Assembly: GCA_019400425.1 (NCBI GenBank)
Contig: JAFREE010000182.1
Coordinates: forward strand, 1 to 47,340
DNA length: 47,340 nt
Reading direction: 5' to 3'
DNA from: Hymenochaete sp. R1
Taxonomy: Eukaryota > Basidiomycota > Agaricomycetes > Hymenochaetales > Hymenochaetaceae
Numbering within the stretch: the first letter of the stretch is position 1; every line of letters starts with the position of its first letter. The notes under the pieces are model-generated. The model worked only from the letters and a program-made list of their open reading frames with translations, had not been told where the DNA came from and did not search any database. Shown piece after piece: positions 47,297 through 47,340 of the stretch. Both the position numbers and the translations under genes were made by a program.

Positions 47297-47340
47297 ATTA
47301 ATGTAATTTAATGCCAAAGTGAACGCGTTATGCGCAATGA

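Noticed and set aside
1..47340. CRISPR arrays, operons, riboswitches or other prokaryotic features
   Set aside because: No regularly spaced repeats or polycistronic gene packing; the window is eukaryotic with spliceosomal introns.

Overview
The window reads as nuclear DNA of a mushroom-forming basidiomycete (Agaricomycete type). The evidence is eukaryotic genes cut by many 50-90 nt GT-AG introns, a Plavaka-type CACTA transposase relic, degenerate Ty1/copia elements, and a gene of a family I recognise as widely expanded in Agaricomycetes. There is no operon structure, and I found no rRNA or CRISPR array and no convincing tRNA.

Layout from left to right. Positions 1-5144 (+) hold the 3' part of a 1,3-beta-glucan synthase (FKS1) gene carrying seven disabling changes, followed directly by a 262 bp MITE-like element. 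Positions 6958-7871 hold a short transposase-like fragment fused to a truncated copia element (one LTR, tRNA primer site, start of gag). Positions 8465-10531 (-) are an intact six-exon gene of unknown function. Positions 11794-13265 (+) are a RING-finger gene. Positions 13571-18631 (-) are a nearly full-length but dead copia element with both LTRs, primer site, polypurine tract and a second MITE-like element in its integrase region. Positions 20549-21154 (-) and 24202-24918 (+) are two intact, head-to-head, paralogous small genes of an unrecognised family, with a decayed gene between them. Positions 25901-26967 (+) are an alpha-amylase gene cut off after its first catalytic region. Positions 30461-30920 (-) are a degenerate polyubiquitin. 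Positions 32675-34790 (+) are a dead Plavaka transposase. Position 37339 begins a hAT fragment. Positions 39680-41403 (-) are an APC1 (anaphase-promoting complex) pseudogene lying against a decayed fragment that may come from a STAND/NLR-like protein (41481-42406). Positions 43486-45483 (-) are an intact 619-residue coiled-coil gene.

The theme is a TE-rich graveyard in which copies of housekeeping genes (glucan synthase, ubiquitin, APC1, amylase) are decaying among a few intact lineage-type genes. Poor sequencing is an unlikely general explanation: the four best intact gene models (571, 619, 164 and 187 residues) splice without any frame conflict, while the decayed genes combine nonsense codons, splice-site loss, tandem duplications, deletions and truncations. 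The most unusual intact content is the paralogous pair at 20.5 and 24.2 kb, the RING gene with an extra-long loop, and the 619-residue coiled-coil gene.

All calls come from reading translations and motifs by eye. No database search was run.
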